Assembly (NCBI GenBank): GCA_028714855.1
Contig: JAQTLP010000009.1
Span: 1 to 64,000, forward strand
Direction of reading: 5' to 3'
DNA length: 64,000 bases
Source of the DNA: Phycisphaerae bacterium
GTDB taxonomy: Bacteria > Planctomycetota > Phycisphaerae > Sedimentisphaerales > Anaerobacaceae
Under the pieces are notes generated by a model. The model saw only the letters and a program-made list of their open reading frames with translations, was not told the DNA's origin and searched no databases. How positions within the stretch are numbered: the stretch's first letter is position 1; the number at the start of each line of letters is the position of its first letter. Both the position numbers and the translations under genes were made by a program. Positions 9,108 to 17,262 of this stretch are shown one piece after another.

Positions 9108-9674
9108 ATGATGAAGAAGTTGTTAGTTTTGATGTTGGTTCTTGGGCTGGCGTCGTTTGCCAGCGCGGCCTTGCAGCTTTCGGTTCACACCAATCCTCCG
9201 GGTGGAGAGACGTGGGACCCGATGAATCCGGAGGATTCAGAGATTACTATATCACCGAGCCAGACACTACTCATTGATATCTGGACAGATAGTCCGATAT
9301 ATTCAGGAGTTGGCGAAGGTTACTTCCTTTTAGGGGTTTCCGTCACCAAAGGTGTCCTGTCCGGCGGCGAGAGTCTCTATCCTGATGATGTTCAGTATTA
9401 TTCTGGTCTGGGCACCGATTATCTTCCGGCGGGTGAGGCCGGCGATTTGGTTGCTATTGGTACTTTCCGGACTTCGGCATCTCCGATAACAGGGACGATC
9501 GTTAACACGATTTTATTCCATTGTGAATCAGAATTTGATGGGGTAATCAATCTGTACGAGACTGATTGGGTAACGCCTACACTGATAGATTCAGTGGTCA
9601 TCCATCAGATTCCAGAGCCGGCAACAATTGCATTGCTCGGCCTTGGCGGACTGCTTCTGAGACGTCGTAAATAA
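9108..9674 (+). CDS. PEP-CTERM exported protein (paralogue A)
   Basis: Signal peptide MMKKLLVLMLVLGLASFASA, a beta-rich body of about 140 residues, and a classic PEP-CTERM sorting signal: IPEPATIALLGLGGLLLRRR, with the Pro-Glu-Pro motif, a hydrophobic helix and an arginine cluster. Such proteins are recognised by an exosortase (EpsH) and placed on the surface or in an extracellular matrix; no exosortase gene lies in the window. AAAGGAG lies four bases before ATG 9108 and seven before ATG 9111, so the second ATG may be the actual start. The next PEP-CTERM gene (10228) aligns to it without gaps, about three quarters identical by hand count, so the two are a recent tandem duplication. Confidence 0.85.
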   Translation: MMKKLLVLMLVLGLASFASAALQLSVHTNPPGGETWDPMNPEDSEITISPSQTLLIDIWTDSPIYSGVGEGYFLLGVSVTKGVLSGGESLYPDDVQYYSGLGTDYLPAGEAGDLVAIGTFRTSASPITGTIVNTILFHCESEFDGVINLYETDWVTPTLIDSVVIHQIPEPATIALLGLGGLLLRRRK

Positions 9675-9701
9675 GCAACCAGGAACCTAATATTAGTCGT
9701 G

Positions 9702-9736
9702 AAAAGAGGCAAGCTTTCGAGCTTGCCTCTTTTTTT
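9702..9736 (+). terminator. Rho-independent terminator
   Basis: 10-bp stem (9705-9714 with 9721-9730), 6-base loop and a run of T. It isolates PEP-CTERM gene A from the next one. Confidence 0.9.
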
Positions 9737-9828
9737 AATTGGTCTCGTTGCGGGAAAAGGGCCTTTTGGGGCCGTAAAAAGGCGTTATAAAGGTTTGAAA
9801 ATTTTTTGAAAAAAAGTGAATTTTTTTC

Positions 9829-9858
9829 TTGCATTTAGTGGAACTGTTCTGATATACT
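9829..9858 (+). promoter_or_regulatory. Candidate promoter of PEP-CTERM gene B
   Basis: TTGCAT (9829-9834), an 18-base spacer and TATACT (9853-9858). Transcription from here would give a leader of about 360 bases. Confidence 0.55.
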
Positions 9859-9873
9859 GATGTCTAATCTTTA

Positions 9874-10020
9874 GGGGGAAAGAAAACTCATATGCTCGGG
9901 GGCTGAGAAAACTCACCGGTTAAAATGGTATTTGGTATTTTATTGTAATTAAGCTGCCGCGTTTTGTTCCTAAGGAACTACGCAGAGGTTAGAGCAAATA
10001 TCGGGGCTGGGAAAACTCAT
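9874..10020 (+). repeat. Leader with three copies of a G-run/GAAAACTCA motif
   Basis: Three similar blocks lie in the leader: GGGGGAAAGAAAACTCAT (9874-9891), TCGGGGGCTGAGAAAACTCA (9896-9915) and TCGGGGCTGGGAAAACTCAT (10001-10020). Between the second and third is a perfect small palindrome, GTTCCTAAGGAAC (9966-9978). The rest of the leader, to 10227, holds no gene. The repeats could be protein- or RNA-binding elements; I could not match a known riboswitch. Confidence 0.6.
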
Positions 10021-10227
10021 CGAAGGAAGCAAATTGACAGTTATTGGTTCTTTTTTGGATGAATATTGGTCTAAAGAAATAGCAGAAAGTAACTATGGAC
10101 TATAAGCAGCAGACTGATTTGAAAGGAGGTATGTCAAATTAATTAAGTTAAAAGTATTGTTTTCGGCATCCCGCCCTGGGCGGGTAAAAACGTTATTTTG
10201 AAGTCAACAATTTTATTAAGGAGAAAT

Positions 10228-10806
10228 ATGATGAAGAAGTTATGTGTTTTAATGTTGGTTCTTGGATTGGCCTCGTTGGCCAATGCACAACTGCAGATTT
10301 CGGTCCACAACAATCCTGCAGGCGGCGAGAATTGGGACCCGATGAATCCTGAGGCTTCGCAGATTACTCTGTTGCCGGGCCAAACGCTCCTTCTGGATAT
10401 CTGGACAACTACTGATATATATTCAGGTGTTGGTGAAGGCTACTTTGTTTTAGGAGTTTTGCCCAGCAGTGGAACATTAGCCGGCGGCAACAGTCTCTAT
10501 CCGGATGATGCGCAGTATTATTCTGGTCTTGGCAACGATTATCTTCCAAATGGCGAGCAGGGTGATTTGTTAGCTATTGGTACTTTCCGGACTGAGACAT
10601 CTCCGATAACAGGGACGCTCGTTAACCAGATTTTATTCACATGTGCAGGTGTTGGGGATGCGGTGATAAATCTGTATGAGACTGATTGGACAACGCCTAC
10701 ACTGTTAGACTCAGTGACCATCCATCAGATTCCAGAGCCGATGACGATTACTTTACTTGGCTTGGGCGGACTTTTGCTGCGTCGTCGCATGAAAAAGACA
10801 GCGTAA
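10228..10806 (+). CDS. PEP-CTERM exported protein (paralogue B)
   Basis: Signal peptide MMKKLCVLMLVLGLASLANA, body closely similar to the product of 9108-9674, and the sorting signal IPEPMTITLLGLGGLLLRRR followed by a short basic extension (MKKTA). Shared blocks include WDPMNPE, IYSGVGEGYF, SLYPDD, QYYSGLG and VINLYETDW. AAGGAG (10218-10223) sits five bases before ATG 10228 and eight before ATG 10231. An upstream TTG at 10198 would only add non-signal residues and is rejected. The gene has its own promoter-like sequence, a long leader with repeats and its own terminator, so the two paralogues are probably regulated separately. Function unknown; the same surface or matrix location is expected. 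Confidence 0.85.
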   Translation: MMKKLCVLMLVLGLASLANAQLQISVHNNPAGGENWDPMNPEASQITLLPGQTLLLDIWTTTDIYSGVGEGYFVLGVLPSSGTLAGGNSLYPDDAQYYSGLGNDYLPNGEQGDLLAIGTFRTETSPITGTLVNQILFTCAGVGDAVINLYETDWTTPTLLDSVTIHQIPEPMTITLLGLGGLLLRRRMKKTA

Positions 10807-10834
10807 AATGTTTTTTAAGCATGAAGCGTATAGC

Positions 10835-10868
10835 AAAGAGGCGTTCTTAATGAACGCCTCTTTTTTTA
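10835..10868 (+). terminator. Rho-independent terminator
   Basis: 9-bp stem GAGGCGTTC (10838-10846) with GAACGCCTC (10852-10860), 5-base loop, then a T-run. Confidence 0.9.
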
Positions 10869-10936
10869 TTGTAAAATCGCTGCTGCACTTCTATAATAAC
10901 CTGAGAGATTGAATGGTTATTTTAGAGGATAGAAGA

Positions 10937-11515
10937 ATGAATAAGATATCGGCTGTGTTCGGAAGTCTTGTTTTCATATTGGTATTTGGGGGTTGTGGGC
11001 AGCAGGGCGGGAAGGTATCGAGCCAGCCTCAGTTGAAAAGCGAAACCAGTAAGAACAAGCTCCCGTCGTTTTTAGCCGGGGTGTGGGAAGTAAAGATGGG
11101 TAAATACAAAGGTAAAGTGGGCATTAAGATTGAGCCTGATGGCTCGGTTTCGAGGGCTCTTTACACGGAGGCAGGGCCGGTGTATCTCGCAGAAGGAGAG
11201 TCTTATGGGGAGGCAAAGGATAAAGATGAAAATGGTTACTATTTGTTTACTACAGCCCTGTGTGAGGCAAAGTATGTGCCAGAAACACGTGTGCTTAGTA
11301 TGAAGATTGTAACGGATTCTATCTTACAGTTATCTATTGCGGAAATGAAAGGCGGAATGAATGAATACTTCGAGGGACCTGTCTCAGAGGACGGCAGGAC
11401 TTGGGAGGCGGAGTGGTCTTATTATAGCTGGCTTGATGAGCAAGGTCCGCCTGATCCTAATACAATGAAGGCCAATCCTGTTCTGCTGATATTTACTAAA
11501 GCCGATACAAAATAG
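10937..11515 (+). CDS. Small putative lipoprotein, unknown function
   Basis: The N-terminus MNKISAVFGSLVFILVFGGC is a lipoprotein-type signal with a lipobox-like FGGC, so the mature protein probably starts at that cysteine, lipidated. I chose ATG 10937; ATG 10913 would put eight charged residues (VILEDRR) in front of the signal. The mature part has about 170 residues: a linker rich in Gln, Ser and Lys, then a beta-rich domain beginning LAGVWEVKMGKYKGKVGIKI. The Trp and Gly pattern in short alternating strands suggests a small beta-barrel of the lipocalin-like or extracytoplasmic stress-lipoprotein kind, but I do not recognise the family. Confidence 0.7.
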   Translation: MNKISAVFGSLVFILVFGGCGQQGGKVSSQPQLKSETSKNKLPSFLAGVWEVKMGKYKGKVGIKIEPDGSVSRALYTEAGPVYLAEGESYGEAKDKDENGYYLFTTALCEAKYVPETRVLSMKIVTDSILQLSIAEMKGGMNEYFEGPVSEDGRTWEAEWSYYSWLDEQGPPDPNTMKANPVLLIFTKADTK

Positions 11516-11530
11516 TTTTAACAGCTTAAA

Positions 11531-11705
11531 TTAGTAATCATAGTAGCTGATGTCGTCGCTATCTGTCCCTATCCAATCGAGCTTTATTGTCTTTGTCTGG
11601 GGCTTATAGGCCTATCCTGTGCTATCCGCTGGTCCCATGGGGATTTTCCGGTTATTGGCTCGGTTAAGTTCTTACAAAGTCGCAACCGTAAGGGAACGGG
11701 CAAAG
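11531..11705 (-). pseudogene. Decayed 3' end of a GspG-like pseudopilin gene
   Basis: Read on the minus strand up to a TAA at 11531-11533, one frame gives AYKPQTKTIKLDWIGTDSDD then ISYYDY-stop. The intact pseudopilin at 12505-12999 ends WIYKPSIKAIKVDDKGTDSK then GVKHYDY-stop, a clear residue-by-residue match in tail and length. The conserved Trp codon before the match is TAG here (a nonsense change of TGG), preceded by GPADSTG, matching the GPA...PTG of the intact gene. Further upstream the homology continues in a second frame (LTEPITGKSPWD), so there is also a frameshift. No N-terminal methylation motif remains. This is a fossil of a paralogue, on the same strand as the intact one. Confidence 0.75.
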
Positions 11706-11838
11706 TCTATTCGGCTAAAACCCCACCCTACTTTTTGAGCTAAAAACCGCGATTTTTGGCTTGCACCGCATACCTCACAAAAGACAATCGCTATGAACAG
11801 AAAATAATGAAAAAAACAAAAAAATAACCAGAAAAGTC

Positions 11839-11868
11839 TTGACAATCAGCAACGGTTGGGGGTATTAT
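11839..11868 (+). promoter_or_regulatory. Strong candidate sigma-70 promoter
   Basis: Consensus TTGACA (11839-11844), an 18-base spacer and TATTAT (11863-11868), about 80 bases before the gene start. Confidence 0.65.
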
Positions 11869-11891
11869 GAGTATCAATAAAATAGTACGCC

Positions 11892-11910
11892 ATAACATCG
11901 CGTATGTTAT
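11892..11910. promoter_or_regulatory. Perfect inverted repeat in the leader
   Basis: ATAACAT and ATGTTAT flank CGCGT. It lies downstream of the -10 element, a position suited to a dimeric repressor operator or a leader hairpin. Confidence 0.45.
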
Positions 11911-11955
11911 TACGTCAAAGAGAAGTTTTTGACCATTTTGAGAGTAGGAGGAGTT

Positions 11956-12453
11956 ATGAAGAAGGTATTAATCATATCTTTAGTTCTTGTCATCACTTCC
12001 ATAGCCAACGCCGTAACGTGGACAATCACAGACGAGATGATTAGCCCAACATACGAAATCACTGCTTCTGTAATTGACGCCCTACCAGATTATCAGTATG
12101 GCGTTGTTCTTGCTCTGGCGGTTGACAGCGGCGGTATCTTAAGCAATTTTGCCGCCGGGCCTGATGCCCCGCCCGATTCGTCCTTCTATTTTACGCTGAA
12201 TGACTACGGCATAGGTTACCTCGGTCAGGGCGAGGTTTGGGGAATGGAAGATTGGGACTGGCCGGGTGAATTCAACGATGGTGACTGGCTGACCGCTGAT
12301 TTTGAATTTGCATCCGGAGAAACCTCGGCGACTATTTCTCTATATTGGATAACGGATTCACCAATCCTTTTGACTTCACATACTGTGGTTCCGGAGCCGA
12401 TTACATTGTCTTTGTTGGCTCTCGGCGGCCTGTTTCTTCGTCGCCGCAGATAG
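11956..12453 (+). CDS. PEP-CTERM-type exported protein, 165 residues
   Basis: GTAGGAGGAG ends six bases before ATG 11956; a TTG at 11929 would place nine extra residues before the signal peptide and is rejected. Signal peptide MKKVLIISLVLVITSIANA, then a beta-rich body with many acidic residues (WGMEDWDWPGEFNDGDWLTA), then VPEPITLSLLALGGLFLRRR, a PEP-CTERM-like sorting signal with the Pro-Glu-Pro motif, hydrophobic helix and arginine tail. The body is not similar to the tandem pair at 9108 and 10228. It is monocistronic, with its own good promoter and a bidirectional terminator. Confidence 0.82.
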   Translation: MKKVLIISLVLVITSIANAVTWTITDEMISPTYEITASVIDALPDYQYGVVLALAVDSGGILSNFAAGPDAPPDSSFYFTLNDYGIGYLGQGEVWGMEDWDWPGEFNDGDWLTADFEFASGETSATISLYWITDSPILLTSHTVVPEPITLSLLALGGLFLRRRR

Positions 12454-12476
12454 GAAAAAAGATTTGATGACGGCAT

Positions 12477-12507
12477 AAAAACCCCGGCCAAGACCGGGGT
12501 TTTTTTA
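12477..12507. terminator. Bidirectional terminator
   Basis: ACCCCGG (12481-12487) pairs with CCGGGGT (12494-12500); A-run on the left and T-run on the right let it serve both convergent genes. The T-run overlaps the pseudopilin stop codon. Confidence 0.85.
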
Positions 12508-12999
12508 ATAATCGTAATGTTTAACACCTTTTGAGTCAGTGCCTTTATCATCAACCTTGATGGCCTTTATAGAGGGTTTATATATCCAGCCGAAAGCACC
12601 CGTCGGCGGGTCGGGAAATAAAGTAGCGGGACCTAATACCTGCATAGTATTTTTATCATTAAATGGATTTTTGGGTATTGTCGGTAAATATGGTCCTAAT
12701 GGATAGCCGGCGGTTCCTCTTGGTGCGGATACCCCGTCCGGAGTTGTTGCCCAGCATAGTTGTCTCGTAACAGTCGTTGGTACAGGGTTGAGTGTTCCAT
12801 TTATATAGCCGGGTGGGAAGCCATTGTGCTGGGCGGCGTAGAGTTCGATTGCATTTCGCAGTGTGCGCAGATTGTCTTTTGCGGCGGATTCCTTGGCTTT
12901 CTCTATGTGGTTTTGAAAAATAGGCACGGTCATAGCTGCGAGGATGCCAAGAATAGCCACCACTATCAGTAATTCCACGAGTGTGAAGGCTTTTTTCAT
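12505..12999 (-). CDS. GspG-like type II secretion pseudopilin
   Basis: The N-terminus MKKAFTLVELLIVVAILGIL has the prepilin peptidase site Ala-Phe, the conserved Glu at mature position 5 and the long hydrophobic helix. It is followed by the amphipathic segment KAKESAAKDNLRTLRNAIEL typical of GspG/PilE-type pilins. The C-terminal globular domain (NGFPPGYINGTLNPV...KNPFNDKN...GWIYKP) fits small planctomycete pseudopilins. It stands alone, 5.5 kb from the main secretion cluster, with a decayed relative next to it at 11531-11705. Its upstream spacer (13000-13127) contains TTGACA on the minus strand (13112-13117) but no good -10 element at standard distance. Confidence 0.88.
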   Translation of the reverse strand: MKKAFTLVELLIVVAILGILAAMTVPIFQNHIEKAKESAAKDNLRTLRNAIELYAAQHNGFPPGYINGTLNPVPTTVTRQLCWATTPDGVSAPRGTAGYPLGPYLPTIPKNPFNDKNTMQVLGPATLFPDPPTGAFGWIYKPSIKAIKVDDKGTDSKGVKHYDY

Positions 13000-13127
13000 T
13001 TTTTGCCCCAGTCTACACTTTGCTTTTTCGCTCTCGCTTATTTTATATCGTCCACGAGGGAAGTGTACTTTGGGGAAAAAGCTTTATGGGACTTTACTTG
13101 CGATGAAAAATTGTCAAGTGAAGGCCG

Positions 13128-16010
13128 TTATTGGTGCCACGCGGCTGTCCAGAGCCATTGCTCGGCGAATACAGCATAGTCAGCGAAATCTACGAAATCA
13201 TCATCATATAAATCACTCTGAAGATCACTGCCGTTATTGAGCCACTCGCTGGCCATTATATCAAGGTCAATATAATCAACAATGCCATCGCTATTGAAAT
13301 CAGCGAGGTTAGTTGTTGTTACTACCTCATCGGCTCCCATATCGACTATATTGTTGAATATTCGCTGTTCGCCGTCTATGTCGGTGGTAGATTCAAGCGG
13401 GACAGATGAGTTATCTCCGGCATTTATACAGCCGGATATTGGCAGGAGGTGATAGTTACCTGTGATGAAGAAATCGTCATTAGGGTCGTCAGGTGTGTTG
13501 GCATCATTCCAACTGCCTGGGTCCATGAAATTAGGGTCGATGTCGATGTTGCCGTCGCCCCAGTTGAGTGTGCAGCCGGTGTCTATACAGGCTTGCCCGA
13601 AACCGCCCTCGATATCGCTGAATGCGACTGTCATCTCGGTGCCGATGGCGGTAGGCCATACGCGGCGTGTGTTTATAAGAGCAAGCTGATTGCCGTCCGG
13701 TGCAATGTTGTCGCGGACGATGCAATTTATAACCTGCGGATCGCTTTGTCTGAATGAGCCGACACCGCCGCCTTCCAGAGCTTTGTTGCCAATGACGGTG
13801 CAGTTGACGAAGGTTGGGTTTGACCAGTAAGCGTAGAGTCCGCCGCCTCGGTGTCCTGCTGAGTTGCCGCTTATGATACAGTTTGCAACTAAGGCATCAC
13901 CACCTACATCCTGGTCTCCCCAGCAGCAGATTCCTCCGCCGTGACGGCCGGAGCCTACGGCTGAATTGTTGGTGATAATGCAATTCGTGATTATTGGGCT
14001 GCTTTTATAGCAGTATATTCCTCCGCCGTAACCGACGACGGTGAACGTGTTGAAGCTGATAATGCAATTTGTGATTATTGCGTTGCTGCCGTAACCGCAG
14101 TAGATTCCGCCGCCGTGGTCGTGCATAGAGTTATTTGTAATGATACAGTTTTTTATAGCTGGGCCGCTCCCGTAGCAGTAAATTGCACCCCATAGAGTGC
14201 CGCCGCCGTTAGTGATGGTAAGGCCGTTCAAGATTGAATTTGCATCTTCACCGTGGTGGAAGGAAAACCCCCGATGAGCTTCCAGTTGGCTGCCCTGGCA
14301 GTTGATTATAGTTGAGGCGACGATGTCTGGGTCGTTCGGGTCGATGCTCTGGACAGTTACAGCCTTGCCGCCGAAATCTATGTCTCTGTTGCCCGCACCA
14401 GTGTAGGTGCCGACAGTAACAACAATAGTATCATAATCATTCGCATCGTTTATAGCCTGCTGAATAGTTTCATATTGCTTATTGCTGGTGATGTTCCATA
14501 CGGACCAGACCTCGTCAGCTCCCATATCAACATATTGATCCAAGATTCGCGGGTCGCCTTCATAGTCGGTTTCGTCCGCGACAGGGACAAAATTGGGGTC
14601 GCCTGTATTTATGCAATTGCTGTTGTAGTTGAGGGCAAAATTATTGCTGTCCGGGGCAATGAAGTTGGGAATGATGGAAATGTTTCCGTTGATTCCGGTC
14701 TGGTCGCCGATGACAGAGTTGTAATTGCCAGCCCCATTTCCCCATACGTTGTTGTATCCTATTACAGGTGGAGTGGACAGGGCGTATATGCCGTAAGAGT
14801 CACCGTTCGAGGCGATTATATTGTTCTTAATAATTGGAGCGGAATCACTTAGGCAGTCCACGCCGCCGCCATAGCTCGGTGATGCCGTATTTCCGACTAT
14901 AGTGTTGTTGGTGATAATTGGTGTTGAGCCGCCTTTTACCCTTATGCCTGCGCCTTTTACGTTATTGATGATCATATTATTGCGTATGGTTGGGTTGCTG
15001 GTCCAAAATACCCCGATGCCGGCCCCGTTGGTGGATTCATTTTGTGTAATGATATTTCGCTCGATCAGCGGATTGGAGTAATAGTAGACGTAAATACCAC
15101 CGCCGCCCAAATCATACAGGGGGCCTGCAATATTGGCTTGAATCAGGTTGTCCACGATGTTTGGCGCTGAGGTATAAGTAACGTGAATGCCTGCTCCGAG
15201 TTTAGAATCGTTGCCGATTATGTCATTGTCCTCTATCAGGCTATTGGCCCACTGTCGAAAGTGTAATCCTCCGCCATAGTTGTCAGCGTGGTTGTTCTCA
15301 ATAAGATTTCTCTTGATAATCGCATCGACGCCTTGGAAGCCGACGATAGCGCCGCCGTCACCATGGTTGTTTACAGGGTAATCATTGTTGGGCGGGTTGA
15401 AGCCGTGTGCGACGACGGCAGAGTTATTGGTGAAGGTGTTATCGGTGATGACCGGGCTGATATGCACCGGCGGGTCGGTTGGATTATTAGGATTGACGGG
15501 GTCACCGTAAATATAAATCCCGCCGCCTTCGCCCGCTGTGTTATTCGAGAAAACGTTCTTGATTATAGTCGGCCCTGACATATTATAGCAGACTACTCCG
15601 CCGCCGCAGCGGTTCCAGCAGACTTGGCTCAACTGCCAGGCGATTGGCAGCCAGGAACCGGTGCCGCTGGTAATGGTAAAGCCGCTCAGCACCGAATTGG
15701 CGTCTTCGCCGTTATTGAAAGTTACTACGCTGCCAATGTTCATGTCTACAGGATTTGAACCATCAATTGTCGTTGCTGCCACTACATTCGGGTCGTTCGG
15801 GTCAGCAGACCGCACCGTAATAGCTTTTCCAAGAAAGTTGATATTCTCCTGATATGTGCCGTCTGAAACTACGATGGTGTCACCATGATCGGCGTCGTTA
15901 ATTGCTGACTGGATGCTGCTGTATTCTCCGGGGGAAACATATAGTGTTTCTGCCGAAACTTGTGTCCAGCACAAGGTAAATGCGACAATTATTAATAAAA
16001 TCCTCTTCAT
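13128..16010 (-). CDS. Large secreted right-handed beta-helix protein with dockerin
   Basis: The 960 residues start with the signal peptide MKRILLIIVAFTLCWTQVSA. Two homologous halves each begin with a 'periplasmic copper-binding/NosD'-like entry: SIQSAINDADHGDTIVVSDG near residue 30 and TIQQAINDANDYDTIVVTVG near 515, both continuing GKAVTVQS-DPNDP. Each then runs through many short turns of the type NPTIRNNMIINNV or PIITNCIITNNSA, the pattern of a parallel beta-helix. Each half ends with the same closing segment (DIDGEQRIFNNIVDMGADEV). The last 60 residues are a type I dockerin-like pair of calcium loops, DFNSDGIVDYIDLDIMASEW and DLYDDDFVDFADYAVFAEQW. Beta-helix proteins of this group are often polysaccharide lyases or surface adhesins; no catalytic residues can be assigned. 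Confidence 0.85.
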   Translation of the reverse strand: MKRILLIIVAFTLCWTQVSAETLYVSPGEYSSIQSAINDADHGDTIVVSDGTYQENINFLGKAITVRSADPNDPNVVAATTIDGSNPVDMNIGSVVTFNNGEDANSVLSGFTITSGTGSWLPIAWQLSQVCWNRCGGGVVCYNMSGPTIIKNVFSNNTAGEGGGIYIYGDPVNPNNPTDPPVHISPVITDNTFTNNSAVVAHGFNPPNNDYPVNNHGDGGAIVGFQGVDAIIKRNLIENNHADNYGGGLHFRQWANSLIEDNDIIGNDSKLGAGIHVTYTSAPNIVDNLIQANIAGPLYDLGGGGIYVYYYSNPLIERNIITQNESTNGAGIGVFWTSNPTIRNNMIINNVKGAGIRVKGGSTPIITNNTIVGNTASPSYGGGVDCLSDSAPIIKNNIIASNGDSYGIYALSTPPVIGYNNVWGNGAGNYNSVIGDQTGINGNISIIPNFIAPDSNNFALNYNSNCINTGDPNFVPVADETDYEGDPRILDQYVDMGADEVWSVWNITSNKQYETIQQAINDANDYDTIVVTVGTYTGAGNRDIDFGGKAVTVQSIDPNDPDIVASTIINCQGSQLEAHRGFSFHHGEDANSILNGLTITNGGGTLWGAIYCYGSGPAIKNCIITNNSMHDHGGGIYCGYGSNAIITNCIISFNTFTVVGYGGGIYCYKSSPIITNCIITNNSAVGSGRHGGGICCWGDQDVGGDALVANCIISGNSAGHRGGGLYAYWSNPTFVNCTVIGNKALEGGGVGSFRQSDPQVINCIVRDNIAPDGNQLALINTRRVWPTAIGTEMTVAFSDIEGGFGQACIDTGCTLNWGDGNIDIDPNFMDPGSWNDANTPDDPNDDFFITGNYHLLPISGCINAGDNSSVPLESTTDIDGEQRIFNNIVDMGADEVVTTTNLADFNSDGIVDYIDLDIMASEWLNNGSDLQSDLYDDDFVDFADYAVFAEQWLWTAAWHQ

Positions 16011-16223
16011 CTTCGGTCCCGCCTCGGGAAATTCAGCCCCAGCCCTTTATAACCCCTTATTATAGCAAAAAAGGGAAGAGAAATCCAGTAAAGGTGCTGG
16101 TTTTTGCCTCATAAGAATTGTATTATCGGTAATCTATGGAAGAAACTGCAATTTTTTGCTATAAACTGGTATTAGCGCAAATAGACGGGTGATTTACAAA
16201 AGCAGCGTTTTTGGAGAGAATTT

Positions 16224-17258
16224 GTGAAGGCGATTGTATTGACCGGCATCCGGCAGATGAAGATGACGAATGTGCCGGAGCCGGTTATAAAAAAAGATGA
16301 CGAGATTTTACTGAAAGTCGAGGCGGTCGGCGTCTGCGGCTCAGACGTGCATTACTATGAGACTGGCAGAATCGGCTCGCAAATTGTTAAGTATCCCTTT
16401 GTAGTCGGCCATGAATGTGCTGCGACAGTTGAGGCCGTCGGCTGTGCAGTTACCCGCGTCAGGGCTGGTGATAATGTTGTTGTCGAGCCGTCAATGGCCT
16501 GTAACAATTGCGACCAGTGTAAAAGCGGAAGAAAGAATACCTGCCGGAACCTGAAATTTCTCGGCTGTCCCGGCCAGGCAGAAGGGTGTTTATGTGAGTA
16601 TATCATTATGCCTGAAGATTGCTGCTTTCCCATCGATGAAAAAATCACCTTTGAGCAGGGGGTGTTGTGCGAACCGCTGGCTATAGGTATCTACGCTGTT
16701 AAACAGGCTCATCTATCGGAAAATACAGATATAGCGATACTCGGCACAGGTCCAATTGGCTTGAGCTGTTTGGTTAGCGCCAAAGCTAAAAATGTAAATT
16801 CCAGTTACGTTACCGAAAAAATTAAGGAACGTATGGAAGCAGCGAAAAATAATGGCGCAAGCTGGGTTGGGAATCCGAATAAAGAAGATATAGTTAAAGA
16901 AATTCTTAGGCAGAAACCATCCGGGGTGGATGTTGCCTTTGAATGTGCCGGGCAGCAGGAAACAATCGACCAGGCGGTAGAGATACTAAAGCCCGGCGGT
17001 AAACTAATGCTCGTTGGGATTCCGCGACTTGAAAGAATCTCGTTTAGTATTGATAAGATACGCAGGAAAGAAATCACTATTGTGAATGTTCGCAGACAGA
17101 ATGAATGTACGCAGGCGGCGATTGATATGATAGCTGACGGCAAAATAGATGTTGATTTTATGATAACCCACAGATTCAAACTCGAACAAACCCAGCAGGC
17201 CTTCGATATGGTAGCTGAGTATCGTGATGGCGTTATTAAGGCACTAATTGAACTTTAG
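16224..17258 (+). CDS. Zinc-dependent medium-chain alcohol/polyol dehydrogenase
   Basis: MDR-family NAD(P)-dependent dehydrogenase of 344 residues, the usual length. Catalytic zinc ligands are visible as Cys38 (GVCGSD), His63-Glu64 (GHE) and Glu150 (CEPLA). The structural zinc lobe is Cys93/96/99/107 in CNNCDQCKSGRKNTC. The cofactor motif is LGTGPIGL at 173-180. VHYYETGRIG and the CEPLAIG signature resemble sorbitol/xylitol/L-threonine-type dehydrogenases, so a sugar alcohol is the likely substrate, but this cannot be fixed from sequence. Start is GTG 16224, preceded by GGAGAG. The stop is four bases before the cinA start, so the two are likely co-transcribed. Confidence 0.88.
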   Translation: MKAIVLTGIRQMKMTNVPEPVIKKDDEILLKVEAVGVCGSDVHYYETGRIGSQIVKYPFVVGHECAATVEAVGCAVTRVRAGDNVVVEPSMACNNCDQCKSGRKNTCRNLKFLGCPGQAEGCLCEYIIMPEDCCFPIDEKITFEQGVLCEPLAIGIYAVKQAHLSENTDIAILGTGPIGLSCLVSAKAKNVNSSYVTEKIKERMEAAKNNGASWVGNPNKEDIVKEILRQKPSGVDVAFECAGQQETIDQAVEILKPGGKLMLVGIPRLERISFSIDKIRRKEITIVNVRRQNECTQAAIDMIADGKIDVDFMITHRFKLEQTQQAFDMVAEYRDGVIKALIEL

Positions 17259-17262
17259 GCCT

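Larger units (their letters stand above)
11706..11955. other. Spacer and leader of the third PEP-CTERM-like gene
   Basis: No gene. It carries the promoter pair at 11839-11868 and an inverted repeat at 11892-11910 in the leader. I see no remaining pseudopilin N-terminus in this stretch. Confidence 0.5.

Noticed and set aside
9866-10227. Riboswitch (c-di-GMP, cobalamin or ydaO-type) in the PEP-CTERM leader
   Set aside because: I could not match the conserved core of any class; kept only as a repeat-bearing leader.
17248-17262. Frame overlap suggesting a fusion of the dehydrogenase and CinA
   Set aside because: The overlap comes from an unlikely TTG; CinA starts naturally at 17263 after the dehydrogenase stop.
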